From the NCBI GenBank assembly GCA_021413885.1, contig JAIOPM010000031.1, positions 273,442-337,441 on the forward strand: a DNA stretch of 64,000 nucleotides. Direction: 5' to 3'. Source of the DNA: Planctomycetota bacterium. Its GTDB lineage: Bacteria; Planctomycetota; UBA1135; GCA-002686595. Both the position numbers and the translations under genes were made by a program. Shown here piece after piece: positions 50,747 through 58,431 of the stretch; position 1 is the stretch's first letter; the number at the start of each line of letters is the position of its first letter. The notes beneath the pieces are model-generated. The model saw only the letters and a program-made list of their open reading frames with translations. It searched no databases and was not told the origin of the DNA.

Positions 50747-51451
50747 CTACTCGTCGTCGGCGAGTCCGTGCGCGGCGAGCCAGGTGCGCACGTCAGCGAG
50801 CGCAGCGGTGCCTTGCAGTTGGAGCTCGCGGTACGCGAGGTCGACGCCGACGCTGTCGCCCGGCCGAATCTGGTAGTCGCGGGTGATTCCGTCGCTGCCG
50901 GTGTTGGAGAGGAGGAACGCGCCGGGTGCGGGCTTCGAACTGTGCGGCGCGGGAAGGACGAAGTCGCCGGAAGCGAGTTTCGTCGCGGCGAGCTCGTTGC
51001 CTTCGAGGACCAAGTCTTCCGCGAGCGCGTGCACTCGCGCCGTTCGGGCGCGGAGTTGCGCCTCGAGCTGAGCGCGCTCTTCGGCACTGAACTCGCGCCG
51101 CGACGGGTTGAGCGCCGGATCGGCGAGGTAGTCGTCGATCGCGAGGATGTCCGGCCAGCCGTCGAACTTCACGCTGGCGAAGTCGATGACACCGACGTCG
51201 GTGTTCGGCCACGCCGCAACGAGAGCTGTCACACGGTTCGCAGAAGAGTCGGTGAGCACTGGCGCGACCGACGCCCGCTCGCTCGCTTCGACGCGCTCCG
51301 CTTCGCGAACGAGCTCGGGCGCCGGCGGCGTCGTCGCCGCCTCGCGCATCTTCATCGGACCGGTTGCGTCGACGACGGCGCCGGATCGCGTCGCCAGGTA
51401 GACGACGAAGAACGCGAGTGCGAACACGAGCAAGACAACGGTCGCTCTCAT
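50747..51451 (-). CDS. Hypothetical membrane-anchored protein
   Basis: 234 aa with an N-terminal membrane helix (VVLLVFALAFFVVYLATRSGA). The middle is charged and helical (REFSAEERAQLEAQLRARTARVHALAEDLV), and the end has FLLSNTGSDGITRDYQIRPGDSVG. I do not recognise the family. It lies 48 bases upstream of the SGNH gene start and 16 bases after the GT2 stop, all on the minus strand. Confidence 0.65.
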   Translation of the reverse strand: MRATVVLLVFALAFFVVYLATRSGAVVDATGPMKMREAATTPPAPELVREAERVEASERASVAPVLTDSSANRVTALVAAWPNTDVGVIDFASVKFDGWPDILAIDDYLADPALNPSRREFSAEERAQLEAQLRARTARVHALAEDLVLEGNELAATKLASGDFVLPAPHSSKPAPGAFLLSNTGSDGITRDYQIRPGDSVGVDLAYRELQLQGTAALADVRTWLAAHGLADDE

Positions 51452-51467
51452 TGCGGCGCTCCGATCC

Positions 51468-52418
51468 TTACGAGCTCGCGTCCGCCCGTTGCGCCGCGCG
51501 GATTTCCGGCGCGACGATCAGCGACTTCGGGTGCTTCTTCGTGACATAGCCGAGCCATTCGCCCCACGACCACCACAGCACCATCGTCGTGAGGGGGAAG
51601 AGCGAGCGCAGGAAGTCGCGCGTCAAGCGCGGCGAGCGAAACGCTTTTTGCGCCATCCGTCCCAACAACATCAGAGGCAGCGCCGGCGCGAAGAGGCAAT
51701 AGAACAAGCGTTTCCCGGGCACGAACAGCAACCGCGTGCAACCGAACAAACGCCCGAACGCATACCGCTCGTAGACCGCGTGACCGAATTCGACGTGGCG
51801 ACCCATCGTCACTTCGGCGTCGGGCTCGAGCACGAGCTCGCCGAACTTCGTGCGCAGCGCATCGTTGATCGCCGTCTCGTGGAAGTAGACGTCCCACACG
51901 TCGCGGATCGCGGCGAGTTGCTCCTTCTTGTACGAGACGTTGCACACCGTCAACGTCGGCGAGCCGCCGCGCGGCGCGGGGCGCGCGTAGCGAAAGAAAT
52001 CGACGAAATAGAAAGCCCAATCGGTCGCCGTCGCGCCGTCGGCGATCTCGACGACGCCGCCGATCACGCTGCGGCCCGGAGTCTCGTGCGCCTTGACCAG
52101 CGTCTTCACCCAATCGGGCCGCGCGATGCAGTGGTCCTCGGTCAGGAGGAGCACCTCGCCGCTCGCTTCCTTCAACGCGCGCGACGCGAGCTCGAGCGGA
52201 TTGCGCTGCCCCGCGTTCGAAACGAAACGCACCTTGGGGAAGCGCTTCGCGATTTCGTCGACTCCCTGCATGTGCGGGTCGTACGCGACGACGACGTCGA
52301 ACGGGGGCGCGCCCTGCTGGTGTTCGAGCGCTTGCAAGCACCGCTCGACGTGCCGCGCGCTGCAAATGCCGACGACGGCGACGGAGACGCGTTGGTGATC
52401 GACGGAGGAAGCGGCCAT
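51468..52418 (-). CDS. Family 2 glycosyltransferase, membrane-associated
   Basis: 316 aa. GT-A fold: VSVAVVGICSARHVERCLQAL, DVVVAYDPHMQGVDEI, and the metal-site strand GEVLLLTEDHCIARPDWV, where the usual D-x-D is TEDHC. The acceptor region is LTVCNVSYKKEQLAAI with FHETAINDALRTKFGE. C-terminal hydrophobic segments (FYCLFAPALPLMLLGRM, LFPLTTMVLWWSWG) indicate membrane association. Likely adds a sugar to a lipid-linked glycan. Confidence 0.8.
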   Translation of the reverse strand: MAASSVDHQRVSVAVVGICSARHVERCLQALEHQQGAPPFDVVVAYDPHMQGVDEIAKRFPKVRFVSNAGQRNPLELASRALKEASGEVLLLTEDHCIARPDWVKTLVKAHETPGRSVIGGVVEIADGATATDWAFYFVDFFRYARPAPRGGSPTLTVCNVSYKKEQLAAIRDVWDVYFHETAINDALRTKFGELVLEPDAEVTMGRHVEFGHAVYERYAFGRLFGCTRLLFVPGKRLFYCLFAPALPLMLLGRMAQKAFRSPRLTRDFLRSLFPLTTMVLWWSWGEWLGYVTKKHPKSLIVAPEIRAAQRADASS

Positions 52419-52519
52419 GGCGACGAAGGCGATCTTGTCGGCTCGGCGAATCGAATCAAGTGAGCGCGTGCTTTGCGGCGCGCGCTCCGACCGCTAAAGA
52501 AGGAAGGAGTTTCGAGGCG

Positions 52520-54034
52520 ATGGAGCCTCGCCCCGCGATGTCCAACGCTCCCCAGTCTTCCGCGCCGCGCTCGAGCGCGCGTTGGATCACCCTCGCGGTC
52601 GTCGTCGGACTCGCGCTGCGCGTGTGGGAGGCGTGGGAGTCGAGTTTGTGGCTGGACGAGTTGCACACGCTCTTCCACGCGAGCCGTCCGACCGTCGGCG
52701 CCGTGCTTCAGTCGGTGCGCAACGACTTCCACGTGCCCGGCTTCTACCTCGTCTGCCACTTCTTCGGCGACTTCTCGGCCGGCGCGTGGTTGCGGTGGTT
52801 GCCGATCCTCGCGAGCTTGCTGACGTTCGTGCCGATCATCGCACTGGCGCGCGAATCGCGCGGCGGCGAGCGAGCGGCGGTCGCGTGCGCGTGGCTCTTC
52901 GCGTTGCTCCCGTACCAAGTCCACTACGGCGCCGAGCTGCGGCCGTACGCGTGGCTCGAACTCTTCACCGCCGTCGCTGCTTGGGCGGCCTTCAGCGAGC
53001 ACGGTTCGAAGCGACTGCGCGGAAGCGTGTTCTTCGCCGCGGTCGTGTGCGGGATGTTGACGCACGTGATCATGGCGTTCGCGGTGCTCGGGCTCGGAGC
53101 GGCGCGACTGATCGTGCGCGGACGGAAGTTGCTCGGCCTGCCGACGTTGATCGGGATCGGAGCCGCGGCCGCCGCGCCGGCGTTGCCGTGGTTCCTTTGG
53201 TTCCATCAATTCGCGACCGACAAGCGCGAGGCCTTCGAAGCGACGGTCGGCGAGCGCGCGGTGCGGCCGCAGCTCCTGCGCGAAGTGCGCGACTTGCCGA
53301 TTCGTTTGATCGAGCCGTACATGGGCTCGCTCGGCAAGCCGTGGTCGTTGATCGCGATGGGTGGGTTCGCGCTCTTCGTCGTCGGACTCGTGGGGCTCGT
53401 GTACGCGGCGTGGCGAGCGGAACGATCCGAGACTCGCAAGGACCCGATCGTCATTGCCATGTGCCTGTACGGCGCAGTGCAATTCGTCGTCGTCAGCGCG
53501 CTCTCGGTGAAGAGTTGGGATCGCGTTCCGCTGCAGTACTACGTCGGCGCGTCGTGGCCGATCGCACTCGTGCTCGCCGCGTGGTTCGCGAACGTGCGCA
53601 CCGAAGGAATGCGGCGCGTGATCGGAATCGTGCTCCTCGTGTCCACGTTCGCGATGAGCGTCGCGGTCGCGGGCGGAGAGTCGCGCGAGCCGTACCGCGA
53701 AGCCGTCGCGCTCGCGCGTGTGTGGGGGACAGAACTCGCCGCTTCCAATCCCGCTCACCCGCCGGTCTACACGTCGGTGCTCGCGCAACCGAGCGGTGTG
53801 TTCGATCACAAGCTCCCGTACCTCGCGTACGGCGCCGATCTCGGCGCGGTCGAGCCCGAGGAAGTCCCGACGCGGACGAGCGGCGATTTCGCGCGACCGG
53901 TGATCGTCATTCGCCGCGCGCTCGCGCTGGATCACCCGAAGTGGAAGCCGATCGTCGAGGGCCGCAAGCTCGTGCGCGAAGAGCGCCTGCACGAACGCAT
54001 TTGGCTCTACGTCTTCGAGCCGTCAGACCCGTAG
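52520..54034 (+). CDS. GT39/PMT-like membrane glycosyltransferase
   Basis: 504 aa from the ATG at 52520; a second ATG at 52538 is possible, and GGAAGGAG lies upstream. GT-C topology: the first helix ITLAVVVGLALRVWEAWESS is followed by the loop SLWLDELHTLFHAS, with the acidic residues typical of these transferases. Eight or more helices follow, and a C-terminal periplasmic tail (PVYTSVLAQPSGVFDHKLPY) completes it. It uses polyprenyl-phosphate sugars at the outer face of the inner membrane. The 3' end overlaps the convergent flippase gene by 12 bases. Confidence 0.82.
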   Translation: MEPRPAMSNAPQSSAPRSSARWITLAVVVGLALRVWEAWESSLWLDELHTLFHASRPTVGAVLQSVRNDFHVPGFYLVCHFFGDFSAGAWLRWLPILASLLTFVPIIALARESRGGERAAVACAWLFALLPYQVHYGAELRPYAWLELFTAVAAWAAFSEHGSKRLRGSVFFAAVVCGMLTHVIMAFAVLGLGAARLIVRGRKLLGLPTLIGIGAAAAAPALPWFLWFHQFATDKREAFEATVGERAVRPQLLREVRDLPIRLIEPYMGSLGKPWSLIAMGGFALFVVGLVGLVYAAWRAERSETRKDPIVIAMCLYGAVQFVVVSALSVKSWDRVPLQYYVGASWPIALVLAAWFANVRTEGMRRVIGIVLLVSTFAMSVAVAGGESREPYREAVALARVWGTELAASNPAHPPVYTSVLAQPSGVFDHKLPYLAYGADLGAVEPEEVPTRTSGDFARPVIVIRRALALDHPKWKPIVEGRKLVREERLHERIWLYVFEPSDP

Positions 54035-55477
54035 CGCCGGCAGCGAGCCGCGCGCGAAACGCACGCCGCCGAGCGCCGCCAACACGAGCGCATACACCGC
54101 CGCGCCGAGCGCGATCGTCACAAGCACGTGCATCCCCGGCGCGAAACGGATCGCGAGCGCCATCGCCGCCGCCGCGGCGCCGCTCTTCCAGAAGCGCGCG
54201 AGGCCGGTCAGCGGATAGTCGAGCTTGCGCGCGCACCACGCCGCGATCACGGCGCGAATCGCTTCGGTCGCGAGCGTCGCCCACGCCGCGCCCCACATGC
54301 CGAACGGCGGGATCAGCGCGACGTTGAGCACGAAGTTGAACGCGACCGCCCACGCGGTCATCTGCATCACCGTCTTCTCGCGGCCGCCGGCGACCAACGC
54401 GATCAGATCGACTTCCTTCGAGACGGTGAACGGCATCGTCCACACCAGGACGGCGAGGATCGGCGCCGCTTCGGCGAAGTGATCCTTGTAGACGAGCTCG
54501 ATGATCTGCGGCGCGAGCAGACTCGCTCCGACCGCGATCGGCAACGCGAGCGCGAACATCGTCGCCGCCGCGGTGTGGTAGAGCCCGTTGCGTCGCTCTC
54601 GGTCGTGCTGCACGCGCGAGAGGCCGGCGAGGAACGAGAGCGAGTACGCCGCGGCGAGGTTGATCAGGAAACTGATCAGCTGATAGGCCGCCGCGTACTT
54701 GCCGCTGGTGTCGCGGTCGCGCAGGAAGCGCAGGAAGATCAGGTCGCTGTTGTAGATCGTCAACCCGAGCAACACGTTGGCGACCAACGGCCACGAGCGC
54801 GCGAAGATCGGTTTGACCAACTGCCAATCGAACGCGATGCGGATGCGGAAGCCCTTCGCGCGCAGCCAGACGAACAGCGTGGTCGCGATCAACACGTCGC
54901 CGCAGAGCTGGAAGAGCGGCACGCGCGTGATCTGCGTCGCTTGCGTGACGAACGTGAGCGTCAGCAGCAGATAGAGACTCTCGCCCGCCGTGCGCGCGAC
55001 TGCGACCGGCCGCGAATCCTGCAAGCCGAGATGGATCCACTTGGTGTTCGGTCCGATCGCGATCAGCGTCAGTCCGTAGAACGACAACACCCAACCGTCG
55101 ACCGCGGGCAACGCACCGAAATGCGTCAGTCCCTGCCCCAATCCGAACACCAACACCGCGAGCGTGCACGACACGACGACGCGCGCTCCGAGGATCGCGG
55201 GCGCGACACTCTCGATCCGCGCGACGTCCTCGGAGATGTGGCGGATCCCGAGCAAGTCGATGCCGCACTCCGAGAGATTCTGGAAGTACAGCAGCACCGC
55301 CGACGCGAAGAGCATCGCGCCGAACGCTCCCGGTCCGAACTCGCGCGCGACGTACGCGCCGGCGAGGAACGCGACGACGCGCGCGAGCGCGTCACCGCTC
55401 GCGAGAGCGAAGAAGTTGCGCGCGACCTTCTTCTCCGCGCCGTCGTCGTGCGCGGGCCGAGGCTCGACCGCGGCCAT
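54023..55477 (-). CDS. Oligosaccharide flippase (Wzx/MATE-like)
   Basis: 484 aa with 12-14 predicted membrane helices, for example ALARVVAFLAGAYVAREFG, VLSFYGLTLIAIGPNT, FNFVLNVALIPPFGMWGAAWA and HVLVTIALGAAVYALVLAAL. The early stretch FALASGDALARVVAFLAGAY and the later FGMWGAAWATLATEAIRA are typical of Wzx-type polysaccharide transporters. They flip lipid-linked repeat units to the periplasm. Neighbouring glycosyltransferases support this role. Confidence 0.85.
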   Translation of the reverse strand: MAAVEPRPAHDDGAEKKVARNFFALASGDALARVVAFLAGAYVAREFGPGAFGAMLFASAVLLYFQNLSECGIDLLGIRHISEDVARIESVAPAILGARVVVSCTLAVLVFGLGQGLTHFGALPAVDGWVLSFYGLTLIAIGPNTKWIHLGLQDSRPVAVARTAGESLYLLLTLTFVTQATQITRVPLFQLCGDVLIATTLFVWLRAKGFRIRIAFDWQLVKPIFARSWPLVANVLLGLTIYNSDLIFLRFLRDRDTSGKYAAAYQLISFLINLAAAYSLSFLAGLSRVQHDRERRNGLYHTAAATMFALALPIAVGASLLAPQIIELVYKDHFAEAAPILAVLVWTMPFTVSKEVDLIALVAGGREKTVMQMTAWAVAFNFVLNVALIPPFGMWGAAWATLATEAIRAVIAAWCARKLDYPLTGLARFWKSGAAAAAMALAIRFAPGMHVLVTIALGAAVYALVLAALGGVRFARGSLPALRV

Positions 55478-55487
55478 CGCGGTCGGT

Positions 55488-56057
55488 TCAGCCTTCGGCG
55501 CGCTCGACCGCGCGGTTGTAGACCGCAGCGACGAGTTCGCCGACCAGGAAACCGATCGCGAGCAAGTACGCGCAACCGATCAAGCTGCCGACGAAGTCGA
55601 CGCGGTAACCGGGCAAGTAGACGTGCAAGCTCGAGAGGAACGCGCCGCGGTCCGTGCCGCCCTTGACGTCGAGCAGATTGGTGACGGCGAAGAGCAAGAG
55701 CCCCACCGCCGCGCCGAGCGCGAGGCCCCACGCCTTGCCGTTGATGCGGACGTGCGTCGTACCGGACGGCTCGCGCGTGCTCGACAGCGGACTGCGCGGT
55801 CCGATCAAACGACCGAGTCCGTAGCCGATCACGAAACCGTAGATCAGTCCGACGAACGCGCCGAGCCAACTCACCGAGTAACCGGGCAGGATGTTGCCGA
55901 GGCGGCCGAGGTGCGCGCCCATGTCGGGCCCGCCGCGGATCACCAGGATCAACGTCGCAAGGAGCAACGCGCCGCCGAGGATCAAGCCGGTCGCGATGCC
56001 CCAAGCTCGCGCGTTGATGCGCGAAAGCGTGCCGTGCAATTCTTCTTGGTCGCTCAT
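55488..56057 (-). CDS. Membrane protein of two repeated ~80-residue modules
   Basis: 189 aa with four or more membrane helices. It is an internal duplication: ARAWGIATGLILGGALLLAT ... GRLGNILPGYSVSWLGAFVG ... YGFVIGYGLGRL in the first half, and GKAWGLALGAAVGLLLFAV ... HVYLPGYRVDFVGSLIGCAY ... IGFLVGELV in the second. The same module appears once in the next gene. I do not recognise a named family. The conserved LPGYxV followed by a Gly-rich helix suggests a pore or scaffold. The start is one base after the stop of the upstream gene (56059). Confidence 0.72.
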   Translation of the reverse strand: MSDQEELHGTLSRINARAWGIATGLILGGALLLATLILVIRGGPDMGAHLGRLGNILPGYSVSWLGAFVGLIYGFVIGYGLGRLIGPRSPLSSTREPSGTTHVRINGKAWGLALGAAVGLLLFAVTNLLDVKGGTDRGAFLSSLHVYLPGYRVDFVGSLIGCAYLLAIGFLVGELVAAVYNRAVERAEG

Positions 56058-56058
56058 G

Positions 56059-56439
56059 TCAGATGTGATCCAGGAAGCCGCGGTTCTGCGCGAGCTCGGC
56101 GCGTGCGCGCAGCACGAGCTTCGCGATCGCCATCACCAGGTTGCGCGCGAACGCGAAGAACCAACCGATGACGAAGCCCGAGAAGAACCCCCAACCCGCG
56201 CCGACCAACGCGCCGAGCGCGGAGACCGAGTAGGCGGGCATGTACTGCTTGAGCAGGACCAACGGGAACGGATCGTCGGGCGAGCGCACGAGGTGCACCA
56301 ACGTCGCGACCGCGATCAACACCGCCGTCGCCACGCCGACCGCGAGTCCGAGACAGCGCTTGTGCAGCGGCGTGAAGGCGAGGTCGAGCTCCTCTTCGAG
56401 CGCCTCTTCCTCGCGCGGCAGTTCCTTGACGTTCGGCAT
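56059..56439 (-). CDS. Membrane protein with one copy of the same module
   Basis: 126 aa. After an acidic N-terminus (KELPREEEALEEELDLAF) comes a single module: HKRCLGLAVGVATAVLIAVA, then KQYMPAYSVSALGALVGAGW and FFSGFVIGWFFAFARNLVMA. It aligns with both halves of the adjacent protein around the (L/M)PxYSV-x-x-x-G-A-x-V-G segment. A TATAGT hexamer at 56487-56492 (minus strand) lies 48 bases upstream. It is probably translated together with the two-module protein, so the pair may form a complex. Confidence 0.7.
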   Translation of the reverse strand: MPNVKELPREEEALEEELDLAFTPLHKRCLGLAVGVATAVLIAVATLVHLVRSPDDPFPLVLLKQYMPAYSVSALGALVGAGWGFFSGFVIGWFFAFARNLVMAIAKLVLRARAELAQNRGFLDHI

Positions 56440-56582
56440 GGTTCCTTCGGCGACGCCTAGTCCGATCGGACCGAGCGCGCCTCGTCACTATAGTTCGGCC
56501 GCTCGCTCGACTTCCACAACCGCGCGGCGTCGCGAAGTGCCGCGGACGGGTCGCGGGCTCCCGGAACTTCCTTCCGCGACGG

Positions 56583-57314
56583 CTATCCGCCGCCGACCGC
56601 CGCCCGGATCCGCCGGCCGAAGGCGTGCCAACTCACCTTGCGCGCGAAACCGCCGGAGCCCCAGCGATCGAGGCCGCCGCCTCGCCAATAGTAGGCATCG
56701 AGCCGCGGCAGCCGGTGCAAGTCGGGCGTCGGCGAGAGCGCGGCGAACTCGGTGGTGACCGCGACCTCGTAGTGTTTCTTCGCGACGGCGACGCAGCGGT
56801 CGTCGAAGGTGCCGAAGGGATAGCAAAATGCCTTCGGCTTCACGCCGGTGCGCTTCTCGATCTCGGCGGAGGAGCCTGCGATCTCGCGCTCGAGCCCGGC
56901 GTCGTCGAGCTTCTCGAGGTGCGGGTGCGTGCTGCTGTGCGAGCCGAGCGACAGGCCCTTCTCGACGAGCTTCGCCACCGTCTCCCAACTCATCAACGGC
57001 ATCGTCGGGACCTTCTTCTTCGTCCCGCCCCAATCGTTGGTTCCGCCGAGACGCGCGGTCGGCACGAAGAGCGTCACCGGCAAATCCTGGTGCTTCAGGT
57101 GCGGCCAAGCGATGTCGGCGAAATTCTGGAAGCCGTCGTCGAACGTGATCGCGAGCGCGTGCCGATCGTCGGGCACTTTGTGGAGCCACTCGAGCGGCAC
57201 CACCTGCACCGACCGCGACGCGAAGAACTTGATGTGAGTTCGAAGCTCGTGCTCACCGATCGAAATCGGCGAACCGGAGGAGTCGACGGAGTGGTAGGTG
57301 AGGATGGCGCGCAT
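56583..57314 (-). CDS. Polysaccharide deacetylase (NodB domain, CE4)
   Basis: 243 aa from the ATG at 57314. NodB motifs: AITFDDGFQNFADIA (Asp-Asp metal motif 1), then SLGSHSSTHPHLEKL (His-x3-His metal motif 2), and motif 3 AFCYPFGTFDDRCV. The catalytic base and the two metal-ligand His residues are all present, so it should be active as a zinc-dependent deacetylase on N-acetylated glycans. No signal peptide is evident, which is unusual for this class; a longer open frame upstream (to 57449) has no signal either. Confidence 0.87.
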   Translation of the reverse strand: MRAILTYHSVDSSGSPISIGEHELRTHIKFFASRSVQVVPLEWLHKVPDDRHALAITFDDGFQNFADIAWPHLKHQDLPVTLFVPTARLGGTNDWGGTKKKVPTMPLMSWETVAKLVEKGLSLGSHSSTHPHLEKLDDAGLEREIAGSSAEIEKRTGVKPKAFCYPFGTFDDRCVAVAKKHYEVAVTTEFAALSPTPDLHRLPRLDAYYWRGGGLDRWGSGGFARKVSWHAFGRRIRAAVGGG

Positions 57315-57429
57315 GGGGGCGAGTGTAGCGCTCGGGCGTGGGCTCCCGTCGTTGGTGGCGGATGCAGGCCGGGTTTCCGTGGCGAGCCGCTCGTCGACGG
57401 CATGCTTGGCGTCGGCGAGGATGGCGAAC

Positions 57430-57972
57430 ATGGCGAGTGACGAACGCAAGGCGAAGAAGCGCGAAGCGAGGCGCGCGATCGAGCGTGTCGCCGAGGTCTT
57501 GCGTCGTTGGGATCCGATCGGGGTTCAACCGGGTGTCGCCGGGCCGGCCGACGAGTACGACGGCTACGCGCCGCTGCTCGTCGATCTCGTGCAACGCGGA
57601 GCGACGGTGGAGGAGCTCCGTGCGAAGCTCATCGAACTCGGCGCCGCGATGCAGGGCGAAGCCGTGGACACGGCGGCTCGGCCCGTGGACGTGGAGCACG
57701 CCGCTGCGTTCGCTCGCGAGATCGTCGACGCGCTGAGCGCAACGGAGCCGACGGTCGCGTCATCGCAGAGACGCGCGCTCACTCCCGATCGCGACGAAGG
57801 CTCGTACACCTGCCCGAGCTGCGGCGAATCGATCGTGGTCCCGCTCGATCCCTCCGAGGGCGACGAGCAGAGCTACGTCGAGGACTGCCCCGTCTGCTGC
57901 AACCCGAACATGATCCACGTCGAGTTCTTCGGCGAGGACGAACCGGCGCGGGTTTGGTCGGACGCGGAGTGA
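57430..57972 (+). CDS. CPXCG zinc-ribbon protein with N-terminal helical domain
   Basis: 180 aa from the ATG at 57430, which has GAGG nine bases before it; an ATG at 57421 is in frame. The N-terminal half is helical (KAKKREARRAIERVAEVLRR, DEYDGYAPLLVDLVQRGATV, ELRAKLIEL) and resembles small DUF1871-like domains that occur in unrelated contexts. The C-terminal half is a CPXCG ribbon: SYTCPSCGESIVVPLDPSEG and VEDCPVCCNPNMIHVEF, with four or five Cys in two pairs for zinc. The fusion of the two is uncommon. Function unknown. Confidence 0.75.
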   Translation: MASDERKAKKREARRAIERVAEVLRRWDPIGVQPGVAGPADEYDGYAPLLVDLVQRGATVEELRAKLIELGAAMQGEAVDTAARPVDVEHAAAFAREIVDALSATEPTVASSQRRALTPDRDEGSYTCPSCGESIVVPLDPSEGDEQSYVEDCPVCCNPNMIHVEFFGEDEPARVWSDAE

Positions 57973-58017
57973 GCGAGACGCGCGGCTTCGAGTGAGGCCC
58001 TGCTCGTCACGCCGCGT

Positions 58018-58431
58018 TCACGGACACACGACGATCCGCAGGCCGTCGGTGAGTCCGACGTTGTTCGGCGGCGCGAAGCCTTGGTCACGCGACCAGTACT
58101 GCGCATAGATCGTCGTGCCGGGCTGGAAGAGCGACTGCTGCAGGTACGTCTGCGTGAGGTGGAAGCCGTAGCTCCCGCTGCAATCCGTCGGCGCCGGATT
58201 GCCACCGGAGTTCTGCACGTCGGTGCGCACGATCGGCGGTTTCACGCAGAGCGTGCCTCCTTGGAACGGAGCGCCGAGCTCCTGCGTGCCCCAGAACAGG
58301 ATGCCGTTCTTGTTGCTCAGCACGTTCGACGCCGTGACGTGGAAGTCGTCGTTCGGCCCGTTCAACGAAGGCGAGCCCATCCAACCGATCGACGGCGTGC
58401 AGCCCTTGGAGTTGACCTTCGCCGTGCAGTA
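58018..58431 (-). other. Shared C-terminal domain, copy 3
   Basis: 137 residues from YCTAKVNSKGCTPSIGWMGS to the stop. Very close to copy 1 in the last third: AQYWSRDQGFAPPNNVGLTD compared with AQYWSRDIGFAPPNDIGLTD. Confidence 0.82.

Noticed and set aside
54128..55666. Plus-strand open frame of 512 codons
   Set aside because: It lies opposite the flippase gene, whose frame encodes regular membrane helices; this one is charged and repeat-free.
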